A DNA stretch of 64,000 bases from Polynucleobacter cosmopolitanus (GTDB taxonomy: Bacteria > Pseudomonadota > Gammaproteobacteria > Burkholderiales > Burkholderiaceae), in assembly GCF_002224225.1 (NCBI RefSeq), contig NZ_NJGG01000002.1:372001-436000 (forward strand), written 5' to 3'. Positions 27,835 to 36,908 of the stretch are shown one piece after another. The position numbers were made by a program, and so were the translations under genes. Every line of letters begins with the position of its first letter. Position 1 is the stretch's first letter. The notes under the pieces were generated by a model. It saw only the letters and a program-made list of their open reading frames with translations. It searched no databases and was not told the origin of the DNA.

Positions 27835-30091
27835 TTTTTAGAACGTCTTGATTCTGCCTTAAGCGACGCATGACTTTGGCCAAGTGATAACGGCTCTCCA
27901 CCTGAATCACAAAGCGAATACCCACAGCAGACTCACTGAAGCGATCATCCATCGCTACGTGAGCAATATTGGCATCAGCAGAGGTCAATGTGCCAGCAAT
28001 GCGAGCTAAAACACCTTTGGCATTTTTGACATCCACACGGATGGACACATCAAAACTTCTTTGAATATCTTCTGCCCAAATCACATCGACCCAATGATCT
28101 GGATCACGATGATGCAATCTTTGAGCTTGGCGACATTCATGGGTGTGAATTTGCAGCCCCTCGCCCTTACCAAGGTAGCCCAAGATGTTGTCGCCAGGGA
28201 TTGCATGACAGCAAGCTGGGAAAGACACTGACTCACCACCCTTGCCATCAATCATGATCGCTTGCTTGTGCTCAGGCATGTCATCGCGAGCAGTCTCCCA
28301 CTCAGCCGTATCCAAACGCATTTGTTCAGAATGACCCTTGCTCTCTCGAATGAGCATTTCAACTCTTTTGGCCATCACTGCAGGAACACGATGACCCATG
28401 GCAATATCTGCGCACAATTCTTCACGACCCTTGCTGCCCGTCCAGTGCAATAGCTTTTCCCAAATATCATCTGTGACGAGGGCTGCATCACCACCGTGCT
28501 GACGCAACGCTTGAGACAACAAGCGCTCACCCAGTTGAATCGCTTCTGAGTAACGTCTGGTTTTGAGGTAATGACGAATAGCAGCACGAGCTTTGCCAGT
28601 TTTAACAAATGTGAGCCAAACAGGATTGGGTTGCGAATTAGGCGTTGAACTGATTTCAATGATGTCGCCGTTCTTTAGCTCTGTTCTTAATGGCAACTGA
28701 ACGCCGTTCACTTTGGCGCCCACACACTCATTTCCCAAGTCACTGTGCACAGCGTAGGCGAAGTCCAAGGCTGTGGCACCCCTTGGCAAGGCTCTGATTT
28801 GTCCTTTGGGGGTGAACACGTAAACCGCATCAGGGAATAAGTCGATTTTGACGTGCTCTAGGAATTCTTGAGAATCGCCACTGTTGTCTTGAATATCAAC
28901 CAATGATTGCAACCATTGATGAGCTCTGGTTTGCATCTCAGTGAGATGGTCATCGCCATCCTTATAAGCCCAATGTGCAGCAACGCCCTCTTCCGCTACG
29001 CGGTGCATGTCTTGCGTACGAATCTGAAACTCCACCGGCATACCAAATGGACCCACCAAGGTGGTGTGCAGTGACTGATAACCATTGAGCTTAGGGATGG
29101 CAATGTAATCTTTGAACTTGCCAGGCATTGGCTTATAAAGGGCGTGCAAGACGCCCAGCGCTCGGTAACACTCATCAATTGATTTGACGGTGACACGGAA
29201 AGCGTAAACATCCAAGACCTGAGAGAAGCTCAAGTGCTTTTGGCGCATCTTCATGTAGATGCTGTACAAAGTTTTTTCTCTGCCGCGCAAGTCAGCCTCA
29301 AGACCTGATTTGGTCAAAGTCATGCGAGCCGCATCCAAAATTTTGACCACCATCTCTTTGCGATTGCCGCGAGCTTTTTTGATCGCCTTATCCAAAGTGG
29401 CATATCTGAACGGTGATGAATGTCTAAAGCTTAAATCTTGTAATTCTCTGTAAACCAAATTCAAACCAAGACGGTGCGCAATCGGTGAGTATATTTCTGC
29501 GGTTTCAAGAGCGACTCTTTTGCGCTTGGCCAAAGTGGTTGCATCGAGGGTGCGCATATTGTGCAAACGATCTGCCAATTTCACCAAAATCACTCGAACG
29601 TCTCTGGCCATGGCCATGAACATTTTTCTAAAACTCTCAGCTTGCGCCTCTGCCTGACTTTGGAATTCTAGTTTGTCTAGCTTGGTTAAACCTTCTACCA
29701 ATTCAGCCACTTTGCCACCAAAGATCTCTATCAACTCTTGGCGAGTGCTGCCCGTGTCCTCAATCACATCATGCAGCAAGGCAGCCATGATCGATGGAGC
29801 ATCTAAGCGCCAACTGGCACAAAGCTCAGCAACAGCCAACGGGTGAGTGATGTAAGGTTCGCCGCTTTGGCGATATTGACCTAGATGAGCTGAATCAGCA
29901 TATTGAAATGCTTTTTTGACCAAAGCAATTTCATCAGGTTTTAAATGAGAGATTTTTTCAATTAAGCCAGCAAGAGAAACAACTTGTGGCTTTGGGGGGT
30001 GAGCCGGCTGGGACGTGGGTCCGAATAAGTGCCGGCTTGATTGCTCCAGGATGGCGGCTAGGATGCCTTGGGCATCTGGGTTTGGCGCCAC
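27812..30091 (-). CDS. spoT: Bifunctional (p)ppGpp synthetase/hydrolase, RelA/SpoT homologue
   Basis: Controls the stringent response. The 759-residue protein has the HD hydrolase domain (HDVIEDTG, His107-Asp108 and Glu111-Asp112; RLHNMRT near 180). The synthetase domain follows (YAFRVTVKSIDECYRALGVLH; DYIAIPKLNGYQSLHTTL). A TGS domain (DAVYVFTPKGQIRALPRGATALDFAYAVH) and a C-terminal ACT domain complete it. An intact HD motif means hydrolase activity is retained. It follows rpoZ after 11 bases; gmk-rpoZ-spoT is a conserved order in proteobacteria. Whether a separate RelA exists cannot be told from the window. Confidence 0.95.
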   Translation of the reverse strand: MAPNPDAQGILAAILEQSSRHLFGPTSQPAHPPKPQVVSLAGLIEKISHLKPDEIALVKKAFQYADSAHLGQYRQSGEPYITHPLAVAELCASWRLDAPSIMAALLHDVIEDTGSTRQELIEIFGGKVAELVEGLTKLDKLEFQSQAEAQAESFRKMFMAMARDVRVILVKLADRLHNMRTLDATTLAKRKRVALETAEIYSPIAHRLGLNLVYRELQDLSFRHSSPFRYATLDKAIKKARGNRKEMVVKILDAARMTLTKSGLEADLRGREKTLYSIYMKMRQKHLSFSQVLDVYAFRVTVKSIDECYRALGVLHALYKPMPGKFKDYIAIPKLNGYQSLHTTLVGPFGMPVEFQIRTQDMHRVAEEGVAAHWAYKDGDDHLTEMQTRAHQWLQSLVDIQDNSGDSQEFLEHVKIDLFPDAVYVFTPKGQIRALPRGATALDFAYAVHSDLGNECVGAKVNGVQLPLRTELKNGDIIEISSTPNSQPNPVWLTFVKTGKARAAIRHYLKTRRYSEAIQLGERLLSQALRQHGGDAALVTDDIWEKLLHWTGSKGREELCADIAMGHRVPAVMAKRVEMLIRESKGHSEQMRLDTAEWETARDDMPEHKQAIMIDGKGGESVSFPACCHAIPGDNILGYLGKGEGLQIHTHECRQAQRLHHRDPDHWVDVIWAEDIQRSFDVSIRVDVKNAKGVLARIAGTLTSADANIAHVAMDDRFSESAVGIRFVIQVESRYHLAKVMRRLRQNQDVLKITRVFGK

Positions 30092-30102
30092 CGTGTCACC
30101 TC

Positions 30103-30306
30103 TTATAGAGGTACTTTAACCAACATGTCTCGATCTGTAACGCCAGCAGCCACTTCACGCAAAGCAATCACGGTTGGCTTGTCTTTAGCGTTCACTCTAG
30201 GAGCATGACCTTGCGCTAATTGACGAGCACGATAGGTGGCAGCTAGAACCAATTCAAATCGATTGGGGATGGTTTTCAAACAATCTTCTACAGTAATACG
30301 GGCCAT
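30103..30306 (-). CDS. rpoZ: DNA-directed RNA polymerase subunit omega
   Basis: Small RNA polymerase subunit that helps beta-prime folding and forms part of one ppGpp site. The 67-residue protein begins [23 protein letters not shown] and contains the helix YRARQLAQG, both conserved. It lies between gmk and spoT, linking the ppGpp target to the ppGpp enzyme in one operon. Confidence 0.95.
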   Translation of the reverse strand: MARITVEDCLKTIPNRFELVLAATYRARQLAQGHAPRVNAKDKPTVIALREVAAGVTDRDMLVKVPL

Positions 30307-30373
30307 GTGTTTAACTCAAAAAGTACTAGGAATACCCAAAGGATAACTCACTTGGGCAAAAGTGGCAGAAAGT

Positions 30374-31006
30374 TCACTTTTGCTTGTTTGAGGCGCCAAG
30401 TTCTTGGGCTAATTTTTGATGTCTGGCTAACTGAGAATTCTTGCGTAAACGACTCGCCAAAACCACATGATTTAACTCAGCCAAGGCTGTATCAAAATCA
30501 TCATTGATCACCAAATAATTAGCTTCAGCCACATGGGTCAACTCTTCTCTGGCAGCAGCCACCCGTTTTTGAATGGTGGCCTCATCATCTTGAGCACGGT
30601 GTCTCAAGCGATCTTCTAAAGTCTGTATCGAGGGTGGCAAAATAAAGATCCAAATGGCTTCTGGAATGATGGCTTGCACTTGGCGAGCTCCTTGCCAATC
30701 AATTTCTAAAATGACATCTCTGCCATTTTTCATTTGAGACTCAATCCAAGACTTGGATGTACCGTAGTAGTTGCCGTGCACTTTGGCCCACTCTAAAAAA
30801 TCACCCGCTGCTTTGCGCTCTAAAAATTCTGCTTCACTGAGGAAGTTGTATTCACGACCATTCACTTCACCAGGTCTTGGTGAGCGCGTGGTGAACGATA
30901 CCGACAAACCAATGTCTTTATCTTGCTTAAGAAGTGCATTGACCAAAGAGGATTTACCTGCACCTGAAGGAGCAACCACCATCAACATGCTACCGGTATA
31001 AGTCAT
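30374..31006 (-). CDS. gmk: Guanylate kinase
   Basis: Phosphorylates GMP to GDP. The 210-residue protein has the P-loop VAPSGAGKSSL (residues 11-21), the GMP-binding FTTRSPRPGEVNGREYNF segment, the base DVILEIDWQGARQV and the lid with RLRHRAQDDEATIQKR. It is followed by rpoZ (67-base gap) and preceded by yicC (30-base gap), an order shared by many proteobacteria. Confidence 0.97.
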   Translation of the reverse strand: MTYTGSMLMVVAPSGAGKSSLVNALLKQDKDIGLSVSFTTRSPRPGEVNGREYNFLSEAEFLERKAAGDFLEWAKVHGNYYGTSKSWIESQMKNGRDVILEIDWQGARQVQAIIPEAIWIFILPPSIQTLEDRLRHRAQDDEATIQKRVAAAREELTHVAEANYLVINDDFDTALAELNHVVLASRLRKNSQLARHQKLAQELGASNKQK

Positions 31007-31036
31007 GAGACATCCTCTAAAACCTCAGTTAGAACA

Positions 31037-31957
31037 TTACTCAAGATTCTGCACCTGCTCACGCATTTGCTCAATCAATAATTTGACTTCAATCGATGCA
31101 TTGCTGCTTTCTTGAGACACTGACTTGGATCCCAGCGTATTCGCTTCACGATTCAATTCTTGCATCAAGAAGTCCAAACGCTTGCCAACTGGGCCGCCTT
31201 TTTTAAGAGCTGCCTCAACAGCATCCAAATGTGTCTTGAGACGCTCAAGCTCTTCAGCAACATCAATGCGAACACCATACAAAACAACTTCTTGCTTGAT
31301 ACGTTCTGAAACGTCGTTTTTTGCCACAGCTTGACCTTGTGCATCGATGCCCGTGAGTATTTCAGTCAAGCGCTCAGTGAGCTTGGCTTGATGAGCTGCG
31401 ATGATTTGCGGAATCAAGGGCTTTAATTGTTCAACAATCGCCCGAATGCCATTCACGCGCTCCATCAAGATCTCAAGCAAAGCCTTACCTTCGCCCTGAC
31501 GACTAGTCTTAAGAGCTGTCAGAGCCTCTGTGGCAGCATCCAAAGTCAGTTTGCGCCAGAGTTCGTCATCCACATTCTTTTCATTGATCACACCAGGCCA
31601 ACGCAAGATTTCACCCATGCGCATATTTCCTGCATTGGGCATTTCTTTCAAAACAGCCGCTTCTAGCGCTTTGAGACTTTTCAGACTGTCTAAATTCAAC
31701 AAATCTGTGGATTGAGTGGAGGCTTCTGTTTCACGGTGCACATTGATGCGAAACTCCACCTTGCCACGGCCCAACTGTTTGGTGACCAGTTCGCGCAATG
31801 ACATTTCTGCAGAACGGCACTCTTCAGGTGAACGTATGTTCAAATCTAGGAAACGACTATTTACTGAACGGCATTCAACCGCTACAGTTGCATAGACTCC
31901 GCCACCCAGGTCTAATTGTCTGGAGGCACTACCAAAACCGGTCATACTTTCTATCAT
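31037..31957 (-). CDS. yicC: YicC family endoribonuclease
   Basis: A 306-residue protein of the YicC/DUF1732 family, reported elsewhere as an endoribonuclease involved in RNA turnover. It begins MIESMTGFGSASRQ (the family start) and ends with the DUF1732 signature, GKRLDFLMQELNREANTLGSKS. The frame is open to 31993, but that would overlap the divergent rph start, so the ATG at 31957 was chosen. The intergenic gap to rph is then only 22 bases. Confidence 0.9.
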   Translation of the reverse strand: MIESMTGFGSASRQLDLGGGVYATVAVECRSVNSRFLDLNIRSPEECRSAEMSLRELVTKQLGRGKVEFRINVHRETEASTQSTDLLNLDSLKSLKALEAAVLKEMPNAGNMRMGEILRWPGVINEKNVDDELWRKLTLDAATEALTALKTSRQGEGKALLEILMERVNGIRAIVEQLKPLIPQIIAAHQAKLTERLTEILTGIDAQGQAVAKNDVSERIKQEVVLYGVRIDVAEELERLKTHLDAVEAALKKGGPVGKRLDFLMQELNREANTLGSKSVSQESSNASIEVKLLIEQMREQVQNLE

Positions 31958-31979
31958 TCTTCCATTGTAAAGTCCTAAC

Positions 31980-32711
31980 ATGACAATATCCAAACGCCCT
32001 AGTCATCGCCAAGCCGAAAATCTTCGCCCAATCGCCATCATCCGAGGCTTTACCAAGCACGCAGAAGGCTCTGTATTGGTGAAATTTGGTGACACACACG
32101 TGCTTTGCACCGCTTCAATCCTTGAAAAAGTACCCCCACACCAAAAAGGCAGTGGCGAGGGTTGGGTCACCGCGGAATACGGGATGTTGCCTAGGGCCAC
32201 CCATACCAGGGGCGATCGTGAGGCTGCCAAGGGCAAGCAAAGTGGTAGAACTCAAGAAATTCAGCGTCTGATTGGCCGCTCGATGCGCAGCGTGTTTGAT
32301 CTCAAATTACTGGGTGAAAGAACCATTCATTTGGATTGCGATGTGCTTCAAGCCGATGGTGGCACCAGAACAGCAGCAATCACGGGGGCTTTTGTGGCCG
32401 CTCGTGATGCCGTCAATCAATTACTAGAAAAGAAGTTAATTGCCCAAGATCCAATCAAAGATCATGTGGCGGCTATTTCAGTGGGCATTTATCAAGGCAC
32501 CCCAGTGCTTGATTTGGACTATGCCGAAGATTCAGCGTGTGACACAGACATGAACGTTGTGATGACTGCTCAAGGCGGCATCATTGAGGTTCAAGGAACT
32601 GCCGAAGGTGCTGCATTCTCCAGAAAAGAACTGGATCAACTCTTGAACTTGGCTGAGAGTGGCATCAAAGAATTGGTGAAACTTCAAAAAGAAGCTTTGG
32701 CAAAAAAATAA
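31980..32711 (+). CDS. rph: Ribonuclease PH
   Basis: Phosphorolytic exonuclease that trims tRNA 3' ends. The 243-residue protein opens [29 protein letters not shown], contains [17 protein letters not shown] (phosphate-binding loop) and the conserved [19 protein letters not shown]. Normal length with an intact C-terminus, unlike the frameshifted rph of some E. coli K-12 strains. The stop overlaps the rdgB start by one base (TAATG). Divergent from yicC. Confidence 0.97.
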   Translation: MTISKRPSHRQAENLRPIAIIRGFTKHAEGSVLVKFGDTHVLCTASILEKVPPHQKGSGEGWVTAEYGMLPRATHTRGDREAAKGKQSGRTQEIQRLIGRSMRSVFDLKLLGERTIHLDCDVLQADGGTRTAAITGAFVAARDAVNQLLEKKLIAQDPIKDHVAAISVGIYQGTPVLDLDYAEDSACDTDMNVVMTAQGGIIEVQGTAEGAAFSRKELDQLLNLAESGIKELVKLQKEALAKK

Positions 32712-33343
32712 TGTCTTCAAAGAAAATTGTCTTAGCTTCCAACAATTCTGGAAAAGTTAGAGAATTTAACGCTTTACTCAGCCCTCTTGGTATTGAAGTA
32801 ACACCACAAGGTTTGCTGGGTATTCCATCGTGCGAAGAACCCTTTCCAAGCTTTGTTGAAAATGCCATCGCCAAAGCCAGACATGCCAGCAAGCTAAGTG
32901 GCTTACCCGCCCTTGCAGATGACTCTGGTGTTTGCGTCGATGCACTCGGTGGCCTGCCAGGAGTCTTATCAGCCAGATTCGCTCTGAGTGATCAAAAGAA
33001 AGATCCTTCAGATGCTGATAACAATGCGCTCCTGATTAAAAAATTAAGTGGCGTCCAGCAACGAAGTGCTCACTTCACTTGCACCTTGGTGTTCCTCAGT
33101 TCAGCCGATGATCCAGAACCACTGATTGCTTTTGGTCACTGGCATGGAGAAATCCTTGACGCCCCACAAGGCGAGCATGGCTTTGGCTACGATCCTTTGT
33201 TCTTCATTCCAGCGCTTGGTAAAACAGCCGCTGAATTAAGCGCTGAAGAAAAAAATCAAATCAGCCATCGCGGCCAAGCACTGAACATCTTGGTTCAAGA
33301 GTTGCATAAAAAGTTAAACAAGAAAATCGATTTGTCACTCTGA
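32711..33343 (+). CDS. rdgB: XTP/dITP diphosphatase (non-canonical purine NTPase)
   Basis: House-cleaning pyrophosphatase that hydrolyses ITP, dITP and XTP. The 210-residue protein shows the Ham1 signatures IVLASNNSGKVREF (residues 6-19), LADDSGVCVDALGG and HGFGYDPLFF, and ends SHRGQAL. It is translationally coupled to rph and 10 bases ahead of hemW, a common proteobacterial trio. Confidence 0.96.
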   Translation: MSSKKIVLASNNSGKVREFNALLSPLGIEVTPQGLLGIPSCEEPFPSFVENAIAKARHASKLSGLPALADDSGVCVDALGGLPGVLSARFALSDQKKDPSDADNNALLIKKLSGVQQRSAHFTCTLVFLSSADDPEPLIAFGHWHGEILDAPQGEHGFGYDPLFFIPALGKTAAELSAEEKNQISHRGQALNILVQELHKKLNKKIDLSL

Positions 33344-33352
33344 CACTACAAG

Positions 33353-34582
33353 ATGCTGACATCATTGCCCCCTTTATCTCTTTATGTTCACATCCCTTGG
33401 TGCATTAAAAAATGCCCTTACTGTGACTTCAATTCTCATCAAATCAAAGATGTCAAAGAAGCTAAAGATGGCAAAGATGCAAAGACCAATGTCATTGACA
33501 TTCATCCTAGCAATCAAGCCAATGAAGCCAATCAAGGGTTTGATGAAAAAAGATACCTTGAGGCTCTGCGCTTAGATTTACAGAGCACGCTGCCCAAAGT
33601 TTGGGGTCGCAGAATACATTCGATTTTCATCGGTGGTGGCACACCCAGCCTTCTATCCTCAGCCGGATTAGATCAACTGTTGTCAGATATACGCGCACTT
33701 CTGCCAGTGAATGCTGATGCTGAAATCACGATGGAAGCAAACCCAGGCACTTTTGAAATCGAAAAATTCAAAAGCTATGCTCAAAGTGGTATTAATCGTA
33801 TTTCACTCGGTATCCAAAGCTTCAACGATGAGAAGCTCAAAGCATTAGGCCGCATCCATGACTCAGCTCAAGCCAAGGCCGCCATCCATGCAGCCATGGA
33901 ACTCTTTGATCAGGTTAATCTTGATTTGATGTATGCCCTACCGAATCAAACACTGGATGAGGCCATTCAAGATTTAGAGCAAGCATTGGCATTTAAAACC
34001 CAGCACTTGTCTCTTTATCACCTAACGCTTGAGCCCAACACATTGTTCGCGAAATACCCACCAGCTATTCCTGATGATGACAGCGCGTTTGAGATGCTCG
34101 ATGCGCTAATGGACAAGCTGAATACTGCCGGGTATGAGAGATATGAAATTTCTGCATATGCCAAAAATAGCAATCGTTGCCAACATAATATGAATTACTG
34201 GAAGTTTGGAGATTACATTGGTATTGGTGCTGGCGCACACGGTAAGATTTCTGCTCACAATCAAATCGCCAGGCAAACCAATGAGCGCCACCCAGACACT
34301 TATATGCAAAAGATATTTAATCAGGGTCACGCACTGATTGAAGAGCGTATCTTGGATAAAGATGATTTGCCATTTGAATACATGCTCAATACCTTGAGAT
34401 TGATCGATGGCGTACCCACCCATGAGTTCAAAGAAAGAACTGGTTTAGAAATCAGCGCCATCAATGGACCGATTCAACAGGCCTTGAAAAAAGGCTTGTT
34501 AGATGAAGACCCAAGCACTTTGAAAGCATCAGACTTAGGTATTCAGTACCTGAATGATTTGCAGATGTTGTTTTTGAAGTAA
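33353..34582 (+). CDS. hemW: Radical SAM family haem chaperone HemW
   Basis: Binds haem and delivers it to target proteins; related to HemN. The 409-residue protein has the radical SAM cluster Cys17, Cys21 and Cys24 (CIKKCPYC), the GGGTPSLL motif and IGIGAGAHGK. The extra Cys needed for true coproporphyrinogen dehydrogenase is absent, as in HemW. Unusual is a Lys/Asp/Asn/Gln-rich insertion of about 30 residues just after the cluster loop (residues 32-62). Confidence 0.92.
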   Translation: MLTSLPPLSLYVHIPWCIKKCPYCDFNSHQIKDVKEAKDGKDAKTNVIDIHPSNQANEANQGFDEKRYLEALRLDLQSTLPKVWGRRIHSIFIGGGTPSLLSSAGLDQLLSDIRALLPVNADAEITMEANPGTFEIEKFKSYAQSGINRISLGIQSFNDEKLKALGRIHDSAQAKAAIHAAMELFDQVNLDLMYALPNQTLDEAIQDLEQALAFKTQHLSLYHLTLEPNTLFAKYPPAIPDDDSAFEMLDALMDKLNTAGYERYEISAYAKNSNRCQHNMNYWKFGDYIGIGAGAHGKISAHNQIARQTNERHPDTYMQKIFNQGHALIEERILDKDDLPFEYMLNTLRLIDGVPTHEFKERTGLEISAINGPIQQALKKGLLDEDPSTLKASDLGIQYLNDLQMLFLK

Positions 34583-34590
34583 ACCTAAGA

Positions 34591-34950
34591 TCAGCGATTG
34601 GTGAAGTAAATAACAGCCCAAACAACAAGGGCTTGAATCAATGAAATTGCGACAGCGGCACTTCCGACATCTTTCACAAATCCTGAAATATGATTGATGT
34701 CCATTGAGATTCGGTCGATTGCTTTTTCAAGCCCGGTATTCAATAACTCCACGATCAATACAATGAAAAGGCTCATGATCAGGAGGCAGATTTCAACAGC
34801 TGACTTTCCGATGAAAAATGCTGCTGGAAGCAAGACTAAGAGCAAGATCACCTCAATACGAAAGGCCTCCTCCGACTTCCACGCAGACAATAAGCCCTGA
34901 AGTGAGTACTTGGATGTTTTTAATATGCGGCGCGAAATAATATTTTTCAT
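34591..34950 (-). CDS. dgkA: Diacylglycerol kinase, prokaryotic DgkA type
   Basis: Small integral membrane kinase that converts diacylglycerol to phosphatidic acid. The 119-residue protein has the amphipathic N-terminal SKYSLQGLLSAWKSEEAFRIEV, three hydrophobic helices, and the catalytic VELLNTGLEKAIDRIS. It is 14 bases downstream of the phosphoethanolamine transferase on the same strand. That enzyme leaves diacylglycerol when it uses phosphatidylethanolamine, so DgkA probably recycles its by-product. Confidence 0.93.
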   Translation of the reverse strand: MKNIISRRILKTSKYSLQGLLSAWKSEEAFRIEVILLLVLLPAAFFIGKSAVEICLLIMSLFIVLIVELLNTGLEKAIDRISMDINHISGFVKDVGSAAVAISLIQALVVWAVIYFTNR

Positions 34951-34964
34951 TATGAGTAAATTTT

Positions 34965-36575
34965 TTACTTTTTAATTCCTAAGGACTGAAGGTCTTTTTC
35001 TTTCTTGTAGATGCCAGTTTCAATTTCCAGAACACCCAGAATGGTATGGAAGACTTCGTCGTGAGATATGGGTTTATTGCGATGTCGTTTAAGCAAATCC
35101 ATATCCAAATTTTGAGTCCTGATTAACTCTTTACCGAACCATAAAACCAAAGGCACGTTTGTCACAGCTTTGGATGAGAGCGCATAAGGCATGCCATGCA
35201 AATAAACTCCTGACTCCCCTAATGACTCACCATGGTCACTCACGTAAAACATCGAGGTCTCAAAACGGTCGTCATACTTTTTTAGAAATTTAATGACTTC
35301 ACTTAAGAAGTAGTCGGTATACAAAATTGTATTGTCATACGCATTGTTAATTTCTTCCTTGGTGCATTTATCCAGTTGATTAGTTTTGCATACTGGTTTG
35401 AATTTTTGAAAAGCCTCGGGAACTCTTTCATGGTAGGAAGGGCCATGGCTTCCCATTTGATGCAAAACAATGACAATGTCACCCTTCTTTTGCTTGCTGA
35501 TGTATTCGTCTAAGCCTTTAAGCATGCCAATATCACGGCACTCTGGATCGCAAACAGGGTTATTTTTTGGAGTTGTAAAATCCTCGTAAGCAAATCGATC
35601 AGCAACCCCCTTAGAGCTAGAGTTATTGTCACGCCACAAAATGCTAGCTCCTGTTTTAGCAATAACATCCAAGAGGTTTTCCTTGTACTTGGCCTTAGAA
35701 AGATCAAACTTTTCCTTACCTTCTATTGAAAACATACAGGGAACTGATAAAGCTGTACTTGTACCGCAGGAAGCGACATTGGTAAAGCTAACGATGCTTT
35801 CTTTGCTGAGCAAAGGATTGGTATCCCTACTGTATCCATTAAGAGAAAACCTATCACTTCGAGCAGTTTCACCAACCACTAAAATAACGAGTTCCCGATC
35901 ATCAGCGGGAGGATAGATAACAGCATCTTCCCCAACCTTGGTAAATACTTGGGTCCCATTAAAAAAAGTACGGTTCGCAATTTGATAAGTCGCATACAGC
36001 GCGCTCAAAGGGCTTGAATAAACACGTATTTGCTTTTGTTCACGAAAAAATGAGGCTGAAAAAGCACTGCTAGCCAAAAACGTCACCAGGATCGCCACCA
36101 AGGCAAACAAGGCAAGCCCCAAATGGTACAAAATACGTTTAACCGCTGTTTGCGGAGCGATTTCAATTTTGTAAAGGAAAAAGACTGGGACTGCGAATAG
36201 GGCAGCGAAGTAAATTAAAGCGCGCCAAGACATTAACCCTATAGCTTCAGTAACATTGGTTTCTGCCGCATTGATTAACATGTCTTTATCGATAATCACC
36301 CCATAGCTATCAGCAAAATAGGCAGAAATGACGGCTAACAAAAAGAAAACAACCAACACATGTTTGTACCATTTGTGCATTGTTAGCAAAGCCATCAAGA
36401 ACAATAACAACAAAAATTGATACAGCACCAAGGCCACCAGATAAAGTTGGCTCGTGCTTGTGCTCACCAACCATTCATTGGCTTTGGTAAACATCGTGAA
36501 GTTAGCGAAGATGGTTATAAAAAGAGCTGACGCAATAACCAAAAATACGCTTTTTGACCATGAAAATTTAAGCAT
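34965..36575 (-). CDS. eptA: Phosphoethanolamine--lipid A transferase family protein
   Basis: A 536-residue inner-membrane enzyme of the EptA/YhjW sulfatase-fold family. Five N-terminal helices lie within residues 10-175. The periplasmic catalytic domain contains VVGETARSDRFSLNGY (Glu236, metal ligand), CGTSTALSVPCMFS (probable nucleophile Thr274) and YVSDHGESLGE with metal-binding Asp/His. Members add phosphoethanolamine to lipid A or other glycolipids, lowering surface charge and often causing polymyxin tolerance. The exact acceptor is not readable. It forms a two-gene unit with dgkA. Confidence 0.88.
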   Translation of the reverse strand: MLKFSWSKSVFLVIASALFITIFANFTMFTKANEWLVSTSTSQLYLVALVLYQFLLLLFLMALLTMHKWYKHVLVVFFLLAVISAYFADSYGVIIDKDMLINAAETNVTEAIGLMSWRALIYFAALFAVPVFFLYKIEIAPQTAVKRILYHLGLALFALVAILVTFLASSAFSASFFREQKQIRVYSSPLSALYATYQIANRTFFNGTQVFTKVGEDAVIYPPADDRELVILVVGETARSDRFSLNGYSRDTNPLLSKESIVSFTNVASCGTSTALSVPCMFSIEGKEKFDLSKAKYKENLLDVIAKTGASILWRDNNSSSKGVADRFAYEDFTTPKNNPVCDPECRDIGMLKGLDEYISKQKKGDIVIVLHQMGSHGPSYHERVPEAFQKFKPVCKTNQLDKCTKEEINNAYDNTILYTDYFLSEVIKFLKKYDDRFETSMFYVSDHGESLGESGVYLHGMPYALSSKAVTNVPLVLWFGKELIRTQNLDMDLLKRHRNKPISHDEVFHTILGVLEIETGIYKKEKDLQSLGIKK

Positions 36576-36700
36576 TTATGGACTTTTCCCCAGAATAGAA
36601 TCTTTGACTCTATTCCGCTTAAATTAACTGAAGATTAAGCTTTTTATAGGGTTTGCTATAAAACAGTGATCCAGACTTTCCAGCCTTGATGAAAAAACAA

Positions 36701-36723
36701 AGAGCCCCATGGGTAGGGGCTCT
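36701..36723 (-). terminator. Terminator of tRNA-Ser
   Basis: Stem AGAGCCCC / GGGGCTCT (8 bp, 7-base loop) followed on the minus strand by TTGTTTTTT, 11 bases after the tRNA-Ser CCA. Confidence 0.88.
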
Positions 36724-36734
36724 TCTTTTGTATT

Positions 36735-36824
36735 TGGCGGAAGCTGTGAGATTCGAACTCACGGAGGACTCGCATCCTCGGCAGTTTTCAAGACTGCTGC
36801 ATTCAACCACTCTGCCAAGCTTCC
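36735..36824 (-). tRNA. tRNA-Ser (anticodon TGA)
   Basis: A 90-base class II tRNA including encoded CCA. Acceptor GGAAGCT / AGCTTCC pairs fully, discriminator G. The anticodon loop CTTGAAA gives UGA; the long variable arm (CCGAGGATGCGAGTCCTC) and T-arm GTGAGTTCGAATCTCAC are typical of tRNA-Ser. It is followed by its own terminator and lies upstream of pgi on the opposite strand. Confidence 0.97.
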
Positions 36825-36908
36825 AAAACAGCCGAGATTATAAGGTATCTGAAACCAATCGACATTTTTTTTCATTTTACGACCCCCAAAACTTGTTAAA
36901 ATTCATAA

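Noticed and set aside
28262..29453. Antisense ORFs over the rsh/spoT gene
   Set aside because: Shadows of the 759-residue frame; no RBS or family motifs.
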